A DNA stretch of 58,659 nt from JBOFHT01 sp051649785. GTDB lineage: Archaea; Methanobacteriota; Methanobacteria; Methanobacteriales; Methanobacteriaceae. Each line of letters begins with the position of its first letter. Within the stretch, counting starts at the first letter, position 1. Of this stretch, positions 8,197 through 16,763 are shown piece by piece. The stretch covers positions 1-58,659 of the forward strand of contig JBOFHT010000025.1 of the NCBI GenBank assembly GCA_051649785.1. Direction: 5' to 3'. A model generated the notes under the pieces. That model made no database searches. It was not told the DNA's origin and saw only the letters and a list, made by a program, of their open reading frames with translations. The translations under genes were made by a program, and so were the position numbers.

Positions 8197-9991
8197 GTAT
8201 ATCTCCAAAACTAGCTATTATTTTGTAATTTGGAATGGGAATATCTCTAAGTGCAAAATAGTAGCTAACATTTTCATTATTTATTTCTTTATTAAACCTA
8301 TCACTACTTTCGTTACTACCATATCTCCAATCTGTATATTTTACTTCTTTTTGAAGATACCATGTAAATACTGGTCCTCTGTCTGCCCAAATAATTTTTG
8401 AACTATAATTTGGGTCATATTCTTTTAAAAATATACTAGCAGCTTTTTCATTTTGAACAAGGGGCATAGATTTGTCAATTGTTAAATATCCAAAGCTAGT
8501 TATTATTAAAAATAATATTAAAGCCACAGGAACTATTTTAGGAGCTAATTTTCTTAAATTAAATGTTGGGGCTTGTATTTTGCTTTCTGATAAATTTAAA
8601 TCTAGTTTTTTAGCAGGGATTGGTTTATCTATTTTCTTTAATATTAAATCTAAGCTTAAAGCCCCAAAAAATACAAATACAGGAGCCATAGCTGTGAAAT
8701 ATCTATTTACTTTTACAATATGTATTGAAAAGAATATCATATAGCTAAAAAACCAGATAAACATTAATAAATCATATTCAAATTGTTTTTTACTAAATTT
8801 ACTAAATAAAACATAAAAAATTAGCATTATTAAAAAGAATAGTCCTTCTGTATATATAAATGATAATTTGCTAAATGTAGATAATAATATTACTAATAAA
8901 ATTATCAAAACTATTCCTAGTAAATAGTTAAATATTTTAGCTATTTTAGTATTTTTCCCATAAGATGTTATTGTACTTATAGTAATATTTTTATCAATAT
9001 TTTTAGTAATATTTTTAATATTTGAATTATTCTTTAAAAATATTATAAATTTGGCTAAGAGCAAAGCTATTCCAATTGCCATAATTATTAATATTACCAA
9101 AGAAACAAGGTGATTTGGACTATAAATAATTTGAGGTAAGTTTAAAAAATAATATAATTGGTCTATAATTGTAGGTTCAGATATTTTAGCAGTTTCAGCA
9201 ACTTCTTCAGCCTGGGTTAAAAATGCTAATGGTATTTTATTAATATAATAATAAATTAGAAATGGAAATGCTACTAAAATCCCTAATATTCCTCCAACAA
9301 GTGTCTTTTTTAGGTAAGGTCTTATGCGGTTTAGTGGGTTCCAAGTATTTTCATTTCTGGTTTCTTTTAATGAAACAACTAAAATATAAAATAACATTAA
9401 TAAAATTACAATTGCTCCGGTAAATTTAGTAAAGAAAGCTAGCACGCCTAATGGAAATGCAATAAAAAAATAGTTTTGATTCTTTTTTGTTCCAAGCACT
9501 GTAAAATAAATAGCTAATATTGCTAATGCAACACTAGGGATATCGATTGTCCCATTAGCAGCCCATAATAAGTTTATAGATAAACTACAATATAAAATAG
9601 CCCCAAAAAATGAAATAATATTATTAAACCTTAATTTTAGTAGAAAATACATTCCCATTGTTCCAATTATGTAGAATAATCCAGTAACAAAGAATATACT
9701 TGATTCTGTAACTAGGCCTAATCTAAATAATAGGGATGTTAAAAAGGGAACTAATGGTGAGAGATAACTAATATATTCGTAACCTGTAATATTATACCCT
9801 GCAAACCTCAATCCTCCAATAAGATAAAAGTAAACATCTCGATATGAATCTCCTAAAATGTTTTCTGCACTATTTATAAATATTAATAACCCTGTAACAA
9901 TTGAAATAAATATTAAGAGAACTAATGGATAAAGTAATGACTTATTTGAAATAATTTTTGAAATAATTGATTTTAATTTATTTGCATTCAT
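8177..9991 (-). CDS. GT-C (GT39/PMT-like) membrane glycosyltransferase
   Basis: A 604-residue polytopic membrane protein with about 11-13 hydrophobic segments. After TM1, at about residue 50, comes an acidic loop SYRDVYFYLIGGLRFAG. Further on are SPLVPFLTSLLFRLG, NLLWAANGTIDIPS and VKVNRYFTAMAPVFVFF, and the C-terminal soluble part includes WADRGPVFTWYLQKE. This is the architecture of GT-C enzymes of the PMT/ArnT type, which move sugars from lipid-phosphate donors on the outer face of the membrane. It is clearly paralogous to the gene at 12835-14823 and more distantly to that at 10134. A role in surface glycan or S-layer/pseudomurein-associated glycosylation is inferred. Its 5' end lies in a local duplication that leaves a 12-codon frame upstream. 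Confidence 0.78.
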   Translation of the reverse strand: MNANKLKSIISKIISNKSLLYPLVLLIFISIVTGLLIFINSAENILGDSYRDVYFYLIGGLRFAGYNITGYEYISYLSPLVPFLTSLLFRLGLVTESSIFFVTGLFYIIGTMGMYFLLKLRFNNIISFFGAILYCSLSINLLWAANGTIDIPSVALAILAIYFTVLGTKKNQNYFFIAFPLGVLAFFTKFTGAIVILLMLFYILVVSLKETRNENTWNPLNRIRPYLKKTLVGGILGILVAFPFLIYYYINKIPLAFLTQAEEVAETAKISEPTIIDQLYYFLNLPQIIYSPNHLVSLVILIIMAIGIALLLAKFIIFLKNNSNIKNITKNIDKNITISTITSYGKNTKIAKIFNYLLGIVLIILLVILLSTFSKLSFIYTEGLFFLIMLIFYVLFSKFSKKQFEYDLLMFIWFFSYMIFFSIHIVKVNRYFTAMAPVFVFFGALSLDLILKKIDKPIPAKKLDLNLSESKIQAPTFNLRKLAPKIVPVALILFLIITSFGYLTIDKSMPLVQNEKAASIFLKEYDPNYSSKIIWADRGPVFTWYLQKEVKYTDWRYGSNESSDRFNKEINNENVSYYFALRDIPIPNYKIIASFGDIHIYTKV

Positions 9992-10101
9992 CTTAATCTC
10001 TTTTTGTAAATATGATAAATAATATTATATTATTATATTATATTTTAAGTTATTTGCATTCATCTTAATCTCTTTTTGTAAATATGATAAATAATATTAT
10101 A
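9971..10101. repeat. 72-bp tandem duplication of a gene start region
   Basis: The segment holding the start codon and leader of the glycosyltransferase (9971-10042) is repeated at 10043-10101 with very few changes. The second copy preserves the ATG (at 10063, minus strand) and its MNAN codons but runs into a stop after 12 codons (frame 10025-10063). Confidence 0.85.
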
Positions 10102-10133
10102 ATAAATGTGAATTACAGGGTTTAAACTATGAA

Positions 10134-12035
10134 TTATTGGTAACTATTTATTTTATAGAATATTTGCATTCTCCCTAAATCAGTGGAACTAAAATTTTCA
10201 AATCTAGTAAAATTGTATTTTTGGAGATTTTCAGTAGTAGTAATGTAATATTCAACTTTTTGACTATTTAAATGACTTTCTAATCTACTATGATTTGAGT
10301 AAAAAGTAGCTTTAATAGGTGTTTTAAGATACCATCCATAAAATTGACCATTAGGGTCTCCCCAAATTTTTTTACCCTTAAAACTAGAGTCATGATTAAT
10401 TAACCAGTTTCCAATATCATCAATTTGGTAATTTTCATAATGAGTGGCTTTTTCACTACTAACATATTCTTGCCCAAGTCCATTTCCAATTATCAATAAA
10501 CAAGTTAATATTAGTATAATATTTTCAAAGGTGAAAACCTTTAAAAATCTACTTGAAATATTTGTGGTTGATTTGAGTTTAGTTTTTCTTGTGTATTCTA
10601 ATTTAGATTCTATTATATTCGAACAAGATCTATTTTTAAAGTAAGTTCTAACTAATATAAAGAATTTTTCAAGTCCTTTTAAAATAAAGTAGATTAATGG
10701 GGGAAACATTGGAAGCATATATCGATCTACTTTAACAAAATAAAGAGAATAAAAAGTTAAAATAGTTAAAAACCATAAAACCATAAGTAAATCAATATTT
10801 TTAATTTTAATCCTACTAAATTTCTTTAAATAAGCATACAAGGCTATAAATATAAATAGTAATACAATTAATGGGGAATATTGAGACCTATTATAAAATT
10901 CAATTCCATAGATTAATATACCTATAATAATAAAACTAATAAGAATACTTTTTTGAATTTTTAAATTTTTTGGTGTTAATTTATCAATTAAATTAGCAAT
11001 TAAATTACCAATCTTAGTTTTTGACTTTGTTAAATTATTTTTATTGTCTTTAGGTAATGTTTTATGTGATAGTCCTGTTTTTTGTGCTGTTTTTTGCATT
11101 TTTTTTGCATTTTTAATATTTTTTATAAATGAGCTTAAAAGTCCTATAATCGAAAGTATAGTTAAGATGATGTATGAAGAGCTTATAATATTCTTAAAAT
11201 TAGAAATACCTATAAAATAATAAGGAATACTTGAAATAACTTGGATTCTAGAATAGCTACCTCCATCTAAAGTTTCAGCACGAACTACTACAGCACTATC
11301 ACTTGAGAAAAAAGTTTCCTGAATTTGCCATAAATAAGGAATAAAGTTTTTATAAGCCCAGTAAGAGTAAATCATATGGGGTATGATAATTAAAAATGCA
11401 CCTAGTATCCCAATAGCTATTTTTTTTAGTTTATCTCTGTTTAATTTATTTTCTCTCCATTGTATAAATAAATAGAATAAAATTGGAATAACAATTAAAA
11501 CACCAATAAATTTTGTTAAAAAAAGAAGTGCTAATACTGGAAATAAGAAGTATAATGCATTAGAATTCTTTTTAAATCCTAAAATAAGTATATAAAAAGA
11601 TAATATTGTTAAAAATAATAATGGTATGTCAACAAGCCCTCTAAATAAAGACATTAATATAATTGGGTTAAATATTAAAATTATAGTTCCTAAAAATGCG
11701 TATTTTTTAGAAATAATTAATTTTAACAAGAAATAAAATGATAATATTGTTAATGAATAGAATATATAGTCAACTACAAAAAATGGCCAAGTTTCAGTAA
11801 CTCCTGCTCTTATAAATAATGAAAGAATAAATGGGACTAATGGGGGCAAATTTGCATAAGCAACAGTTGTAAAATTTTTAAATCCTGCTAAAGCTAAAGC
11901 ATAATTAAAATATGAAAAACTATCATAAAATAAATTTCCACCTATTATATAATATAATATTAATGGTAAAAAAGCAGCTAATAAAATAACAGCAATTAGA
12001 TAAATATCTTTATTTATTATTTCCTTAATTTTCAT
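10134..12035 (-). CDS. GT-C membrane glycosyltransferase, second paralogue
   Basis: A polytopic membrane protein of about 633 residues. It has the same plan as its neighbours: TM1, then an acidic loop YDSFSYFNYALALAGFKN, PLVPFILSLFIRAG, SLFRGLVDIPLLFLTIL, many hydrophobic helices, a positively charged cytoplasmic loop (about residues 320-350), and VKVDRYMLPMFPPLIYF before a soluble C-terminal tail. This fits a lipid-phosphate-sugar-dependent GT39-like enzyme. The start is the ATG at 12035 because GGTGA lies 4 nt before it; the longer start at 12062 reads through that ribosome binding site. It is about 140 bp upstream of the gene at 8177-9991 on the same strand, so they may form one unit. The substrate cannot be deduced. 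Confidence 0.75.
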   Translation of the reverse strand: MKIKEIINKDIYLIAVILLAAFLPLILYYIIGGNLFYDSFSYFNYALALAGFKNFTTVAYANLPPLVPFILSLFIRAGVTETWPFFVVDYIFYSLTILSFYFLLKLIISKKYAFLGTIILIFNPIILMSLFRGLVDIPLLFLTILSFYILILGFKKNSNALYFLFPVLALLFLTKFIGVLIVIPILFYLFIQWRENKLNRDKLKKIAIGILGAFLIIIPHMIYSYWAYKNFIPYLWQIQETFFSSDSAVVVRAETLDGGSYSRIQVISSIPYYFIGISNFKNIISSSYIILTILSIIGLLSSFIKNIKNAKKMQKTAQKTGLSHKTLPKDNKNNLTKSKTKIGNLIANLIDKLTPKNLKIQKSILISFIIIGILIYGIEFYNRSQYSPLIVLLFIFIALYAYLKKFSRIKIKNIDLLMVLWFLTILTFYSLYFVKVDRYMLPMFPPLIYFILKGLEKFFILVRTYFKNRSCSNIIESKLEYTRKTKLKSTTNISSRFLKVFTFENIILILTCLLIIGNGLGQEYVSSEKATHYENYQIDDIGNWLINHDSSFKGKKIWGDPNGQFYGWYLKTPIKATFYSNHSRLESHLNSQKVEYYITTTENLQKYNFTRFENFSSTDLGRMQIFYKINSYQ

Positions 12036-12178
12036 TTCTTCACCTATTAATTGCATATACAAATTTAATCTGTCTGTTTATTATAATTGATATGCTTTTT
12101 AACTTATTAAAATATATTTTTTCACTAAATATATTTTTATTTTTCATATTATTAACTATATAAACATTTTTATACAAT

Positions 12179-12322
12179 CGCAACTCTGTAAATTTAAGGA
12201 TTTTTTAGAGTAAATTTTTATAAAAATTCAAGAAATTATTTAGAATATTTATAAGTAATTTATTAAATTTAGTCAAGATTTAGTCAATATTTAGTATTTA
12301 ATTGCTTAAGTTGACAGAGTTG
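12179..12322. mobile_element. MITE-like element, family 1, copy A
   Basis: A 144-bp element bounded by imperfect terminal inverted repeats: caactctgtaaatttaag on the left, cttaagttgacagagttg on the right. The 7-bp sequence ATACAAT flanks it on both sides (12172-12178 and 12323-12329). The same element recurs at 16519-16650 in the same orientation with an estimated 85-90% identity. It has no coding capacity. A transposase supplied in trans is inferred. Confidence 0.7.
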
Positions 12323-12329
12323 ATACAAT

Positions 12330-12834
12330 TGTATTGTTTTAAATTAGCTTCACATTTAATTCTATATTAGTTCTGTTTTATTTACATTGCTTTTGTGTAT
12401 TGTCATAATTTACTTAAATTATTCATTATTAACTATTTAACATTATTTATTATTAATAATATTTTTTATCATTAATTTATATAATCAATTATGGATTGTT
12501 GCTATTAGATATAATTATTGTTTCTAGTAAGGTTTATATTTAAATAAAAACAATAATGAATTATAATAATTGGTTGTATTACTGCTGTTGTTTATAATTC
12601 TACAGTTTTTGTTTACAAATATTTATTTATAATATATTTAATAATGATTTTAATAATATATAATTATAATATATTATTATTGTTATTATTGATTATTTAT
12701 TGATTAGCATTGCTAACTCATTTATTACTATCATTACTATTATCATTATTACCATTGCAAATTATTATATTACTATTATCATCACTATTATTATTGTTAT
12801 TATTGCTGTACTATTTGTCTATATCTAATCTTAA
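12330..12834. other. Intergenic region with triplet-rich tract
   Basis: About 500 bp of AT-rich DNA between divergent glycosyltransferase genes. From about 12660 to 12800 it turns into ATT/ATC/ATG/GTT triplet repeats. Read on the minus strand these are AAT/GAT/CAT/AAC units like the Asn-rich coding inserts elsewhere in this window, but no long open frame with a start is present. Both promoters must lie here; none was identified. Confidence 0.5.
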
Positions 12835-14823
12835 GTGTGGAGACGTGTTAAAATTAGTTTAAATTCTTTTAAATCTTTTATTTCCAATAATAAACTTGAT
12901 TTTATATTTATTATTGTTTTAACTATTTTCATGTCTTTACTAGTTTATCTTTTAGTTAGTATTAATAATCAACTAGGGATATATTGCTCTGATGTTTTTG
13001 TCTATTTAGTAAATTCCTTAAATCTTGCTGGAATTGATGTTGGTTCTAATTCAACTCTTTATCTTTCTCCAGTTATCTGTTTTTTAACTTCTATTCTGTT
13101 TCGTTTAGGTTTTGTTAACCAAGTAGCTATTTTCTCTGTCACTGGATTTTTTTTAGTAATTGGTGGAGTTGGTACTTATTTATTTTTTAATCTAGCACTT
13201 AACAGTCTTAATTGTAATGGATATGGTTCTAATAGTAGTATTACTAGCAATAAGGATATAAATGTATCTAAAAATATTTCAAATAAACTTCTTGCATTTT
13301 TAGGGGCTATTGTGTTTACTAGCTTTTCATTAAATATTTTATGGAGTGCTAATGGAACTTTAGATATTCCTGCTATAGCTATTTCTATCTGGATTATGTA
13401 TTTTACTATTTTAGCTACTAATAACGATTCTAAGTACTTTATTATTGCACTACCATTATTTGTTATTGGATTTTTTACAAGATATACTACAGGTTTTATT
13501 TTACTATTAATGCTTCTTTGGATTTGCCTTAAAATTGATTTAATATCTAAGTTTGAGGATTTTACTAAAATAATATCTAAAAAACTTTATTCTAATTCCA
13601 ATTCTTCTACTGCAAATGATAATGATAATATTAGTCCCGTTGGTAGCATTAAAAATACTAAAAATACTAAAAATACTCAAAATTCACTTAAATATTATAT
13701 AAAATTAATAGCTGATTCTAAAGCTACTAAAAACTTTATTATTGGTGCTATAATTTCAATTGTAATTTTTATAGCTGTATTGTTAATTTTAAAGTATTTA
13801 GGTTCTAGTTTCACATTTTTTGGCCAAACTCAATATGTTGTTACTGGTGGAAAAGGATTAGCTAACGACCCAGGGTTTAATCCCAACCCTTTATTTTATA
13901 TAAATTATCTTCCTAACTTTATTTCATCTACTAATATTGCTTTTAAAGGATTTATTCCAGTTCTTGAAAGAGTATCTGTTTTAGCTTACTTTGTTTTATT
14001 TGTAACTGGATTATCTACTGTAGCTTATATAATTAATTTTATTTATAATATTATTAATTTTAACCAGAATAATGATGATAATAGTGGGAATAACAACAAT
14101 AACAACATTACTAATAATAATAGTAATAAATTTTACTTATTTGGAAAAATAGCTGTTTTAATATTAATTTCTATTGTAACAATTTTTACTTATATGAAAA
14201 TTTCTTCAATTGTTACTGAAATTTTATTTTTAGTATCTATTTTAATGGCTTTTAACATTTTTAAAAGATATAAAATAGCTAATTTGGATTTCACATTACT
14301 TATGTTTGCTTGGTTTATTATATACTTAATATTTTTTACATTTTCTGATGTTAAGGTTGATAGATACTTTATCACTGCTATGCCTGCCATAGCTTACTTT
14401 TTTATATTTTCAATTAAGTTTTTCCTTGATAAAATTAATAAAAAAAATCAAGAAGGTCTATCTTCTAAAAATATTATTAAAAATAGCATAATTCCAGTAT
14501 TGCTTATTAGTATATTTATATTTGCTTCATTTGCTCATGTATCTACAATTCCAACTGAAAACATACTTGTTGATAACCCTGTTTATGTTTCTAACTGGTT
14601 AATGGAATATGATCCTGATTATGCATCTAAAGTAATTTGGGTTTATTCTGTAAGGCCTTATACTTGGTACTTAAAAAAAGAGGTTTTTGGAGCTTATGAA
14701 AAAGATTTAGTTAATTTAGAAAAAAACAATGTATATTATTATATTTCTAATAAAAACTATAATTTAACTAATTACTCTATAATTAAAGAACATAATGGTA
14801 TTTATATTCATGAGCGTAATTAG
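12835..14823 (+). CDS. GT-C membrane glycosyltransferase, third paralogue, with Asn-rich loops
   Basis: A membrane protein of about 662 residues, clearly homologous to 8177-9991. The shared blocks are a CSDVFVYLVNSLNLAG loop, LSPVICFLTSILFRLGFV, NILWSANGTLDIPAIAI, VKVDRYFITAMPAIAYF and a C-terminal VIWVYSVRPYTWYLKKE. Two Asn/Ser-rich inserts occur in loops between helices (near residues 125-150 and 405-430), plus a KNTKNTKNTQN repeat near residue 280. These sit in hydrophilic loops and do not break the fold. The start is uncertain: GTG at 12835 is the longest option, with a GGAG at 12839-12842 falling just inside it, so a downstream non-ATG start is possible. The function is inferred as transfer of sugar from a lipid carrier outside the membrane. 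Confidence 0.75.
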   Translation: MWRRVKISLNSFKSFISNNKLDFIFIIVLTIFMSLLVYLLVSINNQLGIYCSDVFVYLVNSLNLAGIDVGSNSTLYLSPVICFLTSILFRLGFVNQVAIFSVTGFFLVIGGVGTYLFFNLALNSLNCNGYGSNSSITSNKDINVSKNISNKLLAFLGAIVFTSFSLNILWSANGTLDIPAIAISIWIMYFTILATNNDSKYFIIALPLFVIGFFTRYTTGFILLLMLLWICLKIDLISKFEDFTKIISKKLYSNSNSSTANDNDNISPVGSIKNTKNTKNTQNSLKYYIKLIADSKATKNFIIGAIISIVIFIAVLLILKYLGSSFTFFGQTQYVVTGGKGLANDPGFNPNPLFYINYLPNFISSTNIAFKGFIPVLERVSVLAYFVLFVTGLSTVAYIINFIYNIINFNQNNDDNSGNNNNNNITNNNSNKFYLFGKIAVLILISIVTIFTYMKISSIVTEILFLVSILMAFNIFKRYKIANLDFTLLMFAWFIIYLIFFTFSDVKVDRYFITAMPAIAYFFIFSIKFFLDKINKKNQEGLSSKNIIKNSIIPVLLISIFIFASFAHVSTIPTENILVDNPVYVSNWLMEYDPDYASKVIWVYSVRPYTWYLKKEVFGAYEKDLVNLEKNNVYYYISNKNYNLTNYSIIKEHNGIYIHERN

Positions 14824-15136
14824 TAGCTACTTGATACCATTGGATACCATTTGAGCTAATTGTATTATAATTGTTCTTAATATCCTATTTATTACTATTA
14901 TTTTCATTATTTCCATTATTTTCATTATTATCATTACCATTACCATTATCACTATAATTACCCTATAATCATTATTTTAATTGAATTTATTGATACTATT
15001 GGCATTTGTATCGATATTATGTCTTCATTATTCTTATTATTATTGCCTTTATTATTATATTTATCCTTACCTTATTATTATCCTTAATATTAACTTTTAA
15101 AACAGTATAATCAATTTTAGTCACGGAGATTCAAAA
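14824..15136. other. Intergenic region, triplet-rich
   Basis: About 310 bp between two plus-strand glycosyltransferase genes, largely ATT/TTC/ACC/ATC triplets (14890-15090). On the minus strand these read as AAT, GAA, GGT and GAT units. No start or open gene was found. A ribosome binding site, GGAGATT, lies at 15125-15131 for the next gene. Confidence 0.5.
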
Positions 15137-16432
15137 ATGAAGATTTTACATGTTCCACATTTTTTTGTTCCTTGTAGAGAAGCTGGAGGTGTTGTAAATG
15201 CAGTTTATGAGATTTCAAAAAAGCAAGTTGAAACTGGCAATCATGTTACAGTTTTTACAACTGACAGTTGTAGTGAGAGAATTCAGCTAGATAATCGTTT
15301 CAATGTTGATGTTGATGGAATAAAAACTTATTACTTTAAGAATATTTCAAATACATTAAAATGGAAAACTATGGTTGATACTCCAGCCGAAGCTAAGTCA
15401 TTCTTTAAAAAAGAACTTAAAAACTTTGATATTATTCATATTCACGAACATCGCCATACTTTAGCTATTTTAGCCCACCATTATGCTGTTAAATATGATA
15501 TTCCTTATGTAGTCCAATCTCATGGTTCTGTACTTCCATTTTTTCAAAAAGAATCTTTAAAAAAGGTTTTTGATAAAGTTTGGGGTTATAATATTCTTAA
15601 AGATGCAGATAAACTATTTGCAGCATCAGATGTTGAAGCTAAACAGTATATTAAAATGGGAGCAAGAAGGAATCAGATTGAAATTGTTCCAATGGGTGTT
15701 AATTTAGATGAATATAGTGAATTACCTGTTAAATGTAATTTTAGAAAGAAATATAATATTTCTGGGTCTGATAAAGTTATTTTATTTTTAGGTCGTTTAC
15801 ATAAAATTAAAGGACTTGACTTACTTTTAAAATCTTTTAAGTTACTAAAAGGTGATTTTGATTCTTCTCTTAAATTAGTTATAGTTGGTCCTGATAGCGA
15901 ATTTAAAGATGAACTTGTTGATTTGGCTAATAATCTTAATATTTCTAATGATATTATTTTTACCGGTGCATTATTTGGTTTGGATAAATTAGAGGCTTTT
16001 ACAGACTGTGATATTTTTGTTTTACCCTCTCAATATGAATCCTTTGGAATTAGTGCTTTAGAAGCTATGATGTCAGGCAAAGCTATTGTTATAACTGATA
16101 AAAATCATATATCTTCTATTGTTGATAATAATGTGGGTCTGGTGGCTAAATATGATTCTAAATCTCTTTCTAAAGCTATGTTTAAACTATTAATTAATGA
16201 TAATCTTAGAAATTCACTTGGAAAACATGGTCAAGAACTTATTAATACTAAATATAACTGGAATGTTATTGGAAAACAGATTTTAGATATTTATAATAAT
16301 AACAATAATAAAAATACAAATAATAACAATGTAAATAAGGATAATGGAAGTAATAGCAATTCAAATTGTGACAATAATAAAAATACAAATGATAACAATG
16401 TAAATAATGGTAATGGAAGTAATAGCAATTAA
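15137..16432 (+). CDS. GT4-family glycosyltransferase with repetitive Asn-rich tail
   Basis: A soluble GT-B glycosyltransferase. The N-terminal Rossmann part starts MKILHVPHFFVPCREAGGVVNAVYEIS, and the acceptor domain has IIHIHEHRH. The donor-binding half has ILFLGRLHKIKGLDLLLKSF, KLVIVGPDSEF and the EX7E-like FVLPSQYESFGISALEAMMSGKAIV typical of GT4 enzymes using nucleotide sugars at the inner membrane face. The catalytic part ends near residue 385. The last 45 residues are an Asn-rich tail coded by a 69-bp tandem repeat. The stop codon exists only because the second repeat reads TAA where the first reads TCA. GGAGATT precedes the ATG. It probably assembles the glycan handled by the neighbouring GT-C enzymes (inference). 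Confidence 0.88.
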   Translation: MKILHVPHFFVPCREAGGVVNAVYEISKKQVETGNHVTVFTTDSCSERIQLDNRFNVDVDGIKTYYFKNISNTLKWKTMVDTPAEAKSFFKKELKNFDIIHIHEHRHTLAILAHHYAVKYDIPYVVQSHGSVLPFFQKESLKKVFDKVWGYNILKDADKLFAASDVEAKQYIKMGARRNQIEIVPMGVNLDEYSELPVKCNFRKKYNISGSDKVILFLGRLHKIKGLDLLLKSFKLLKGDFDSSLKLVIVGPDSEFKDELVDLANNLNISNDIIFTGALFGLDKLEAFTDCDIFVLPSQYESFGISALEAMMSGKAIVITDKNHISSIVDNNVGLVAKYDSKSLSKAMFKLLINDNLRNSLGKHGQELINTKYNWNVIGKQILDIYNNNNNKNTNNNNVNKDNGSNSNSNCDNNKNTNDNNVNNGNGSNSN

Positions 16433-16439
16433 AATTGTG
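16302..16439 (+). repeat. Two tandem 69-bp (23-codon) repeats ending the GT4 gene
   Basis: Unit 1 is 16302-16370 and unit 2 is 16371-16439, differing at only a few bases. In unit 1 codon 16361-16363 is TCA (Ser); in unit 2 the equivalent 16430-16432 is TAA, the gene's stop. Confidence 0.9.
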
Positions 16440-16518
16440 AAATATAATTAATGAAAATTGAGTCCATAGTTTCATAATTGTTGGTTTATTTTGTTTTTAG
16501 ATTTATTACTATTTTTAT

Positions 16519-16650
16519 CAGTTCTGTCAATTTAAGGATTTTTTAAATTAAATTTTTATAAAAATTCAAAAAATTATCCAGAATATTTATAAATAATTTA
16601 TTAAATTTAGTTAAGATTTATTATTTATTCGCTTAAGTTGACAGAGTTGG
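16519..16650. mobile_element. MITE-like element, family 1, copy B
   Basis: Second copy of the element at 12179-12322, same orientation, about 132 bp, with a roughly 10-bp internal deletion. The ends are gttctgtcaatttaag and cttaagttgacagagttg. A flanking CTATTTT match (16509-16515 and 16651-16657) is offset by a few bases on the left, so the target duplication is less certain than for copy A. Confidence 0.65.
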
Positions 16651-16763
16651 CTATTTTATAAGTAATTTTATATATGATGTTAAACATATTATACTTATTA
16701 TATTTAACATTAGGATACTGATTAAAGACATTAATATGACTGATTAAATAATTGATGATTAAC

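Noticed and set aside
12179..16650. The family 1 repeats as a composite transposon carrying the glycosyltransferases
   Set aside because: The elements have no transposase and no outer target duplication spanning the pair is visible, so recombination between two independent insertions is the simpler reading.
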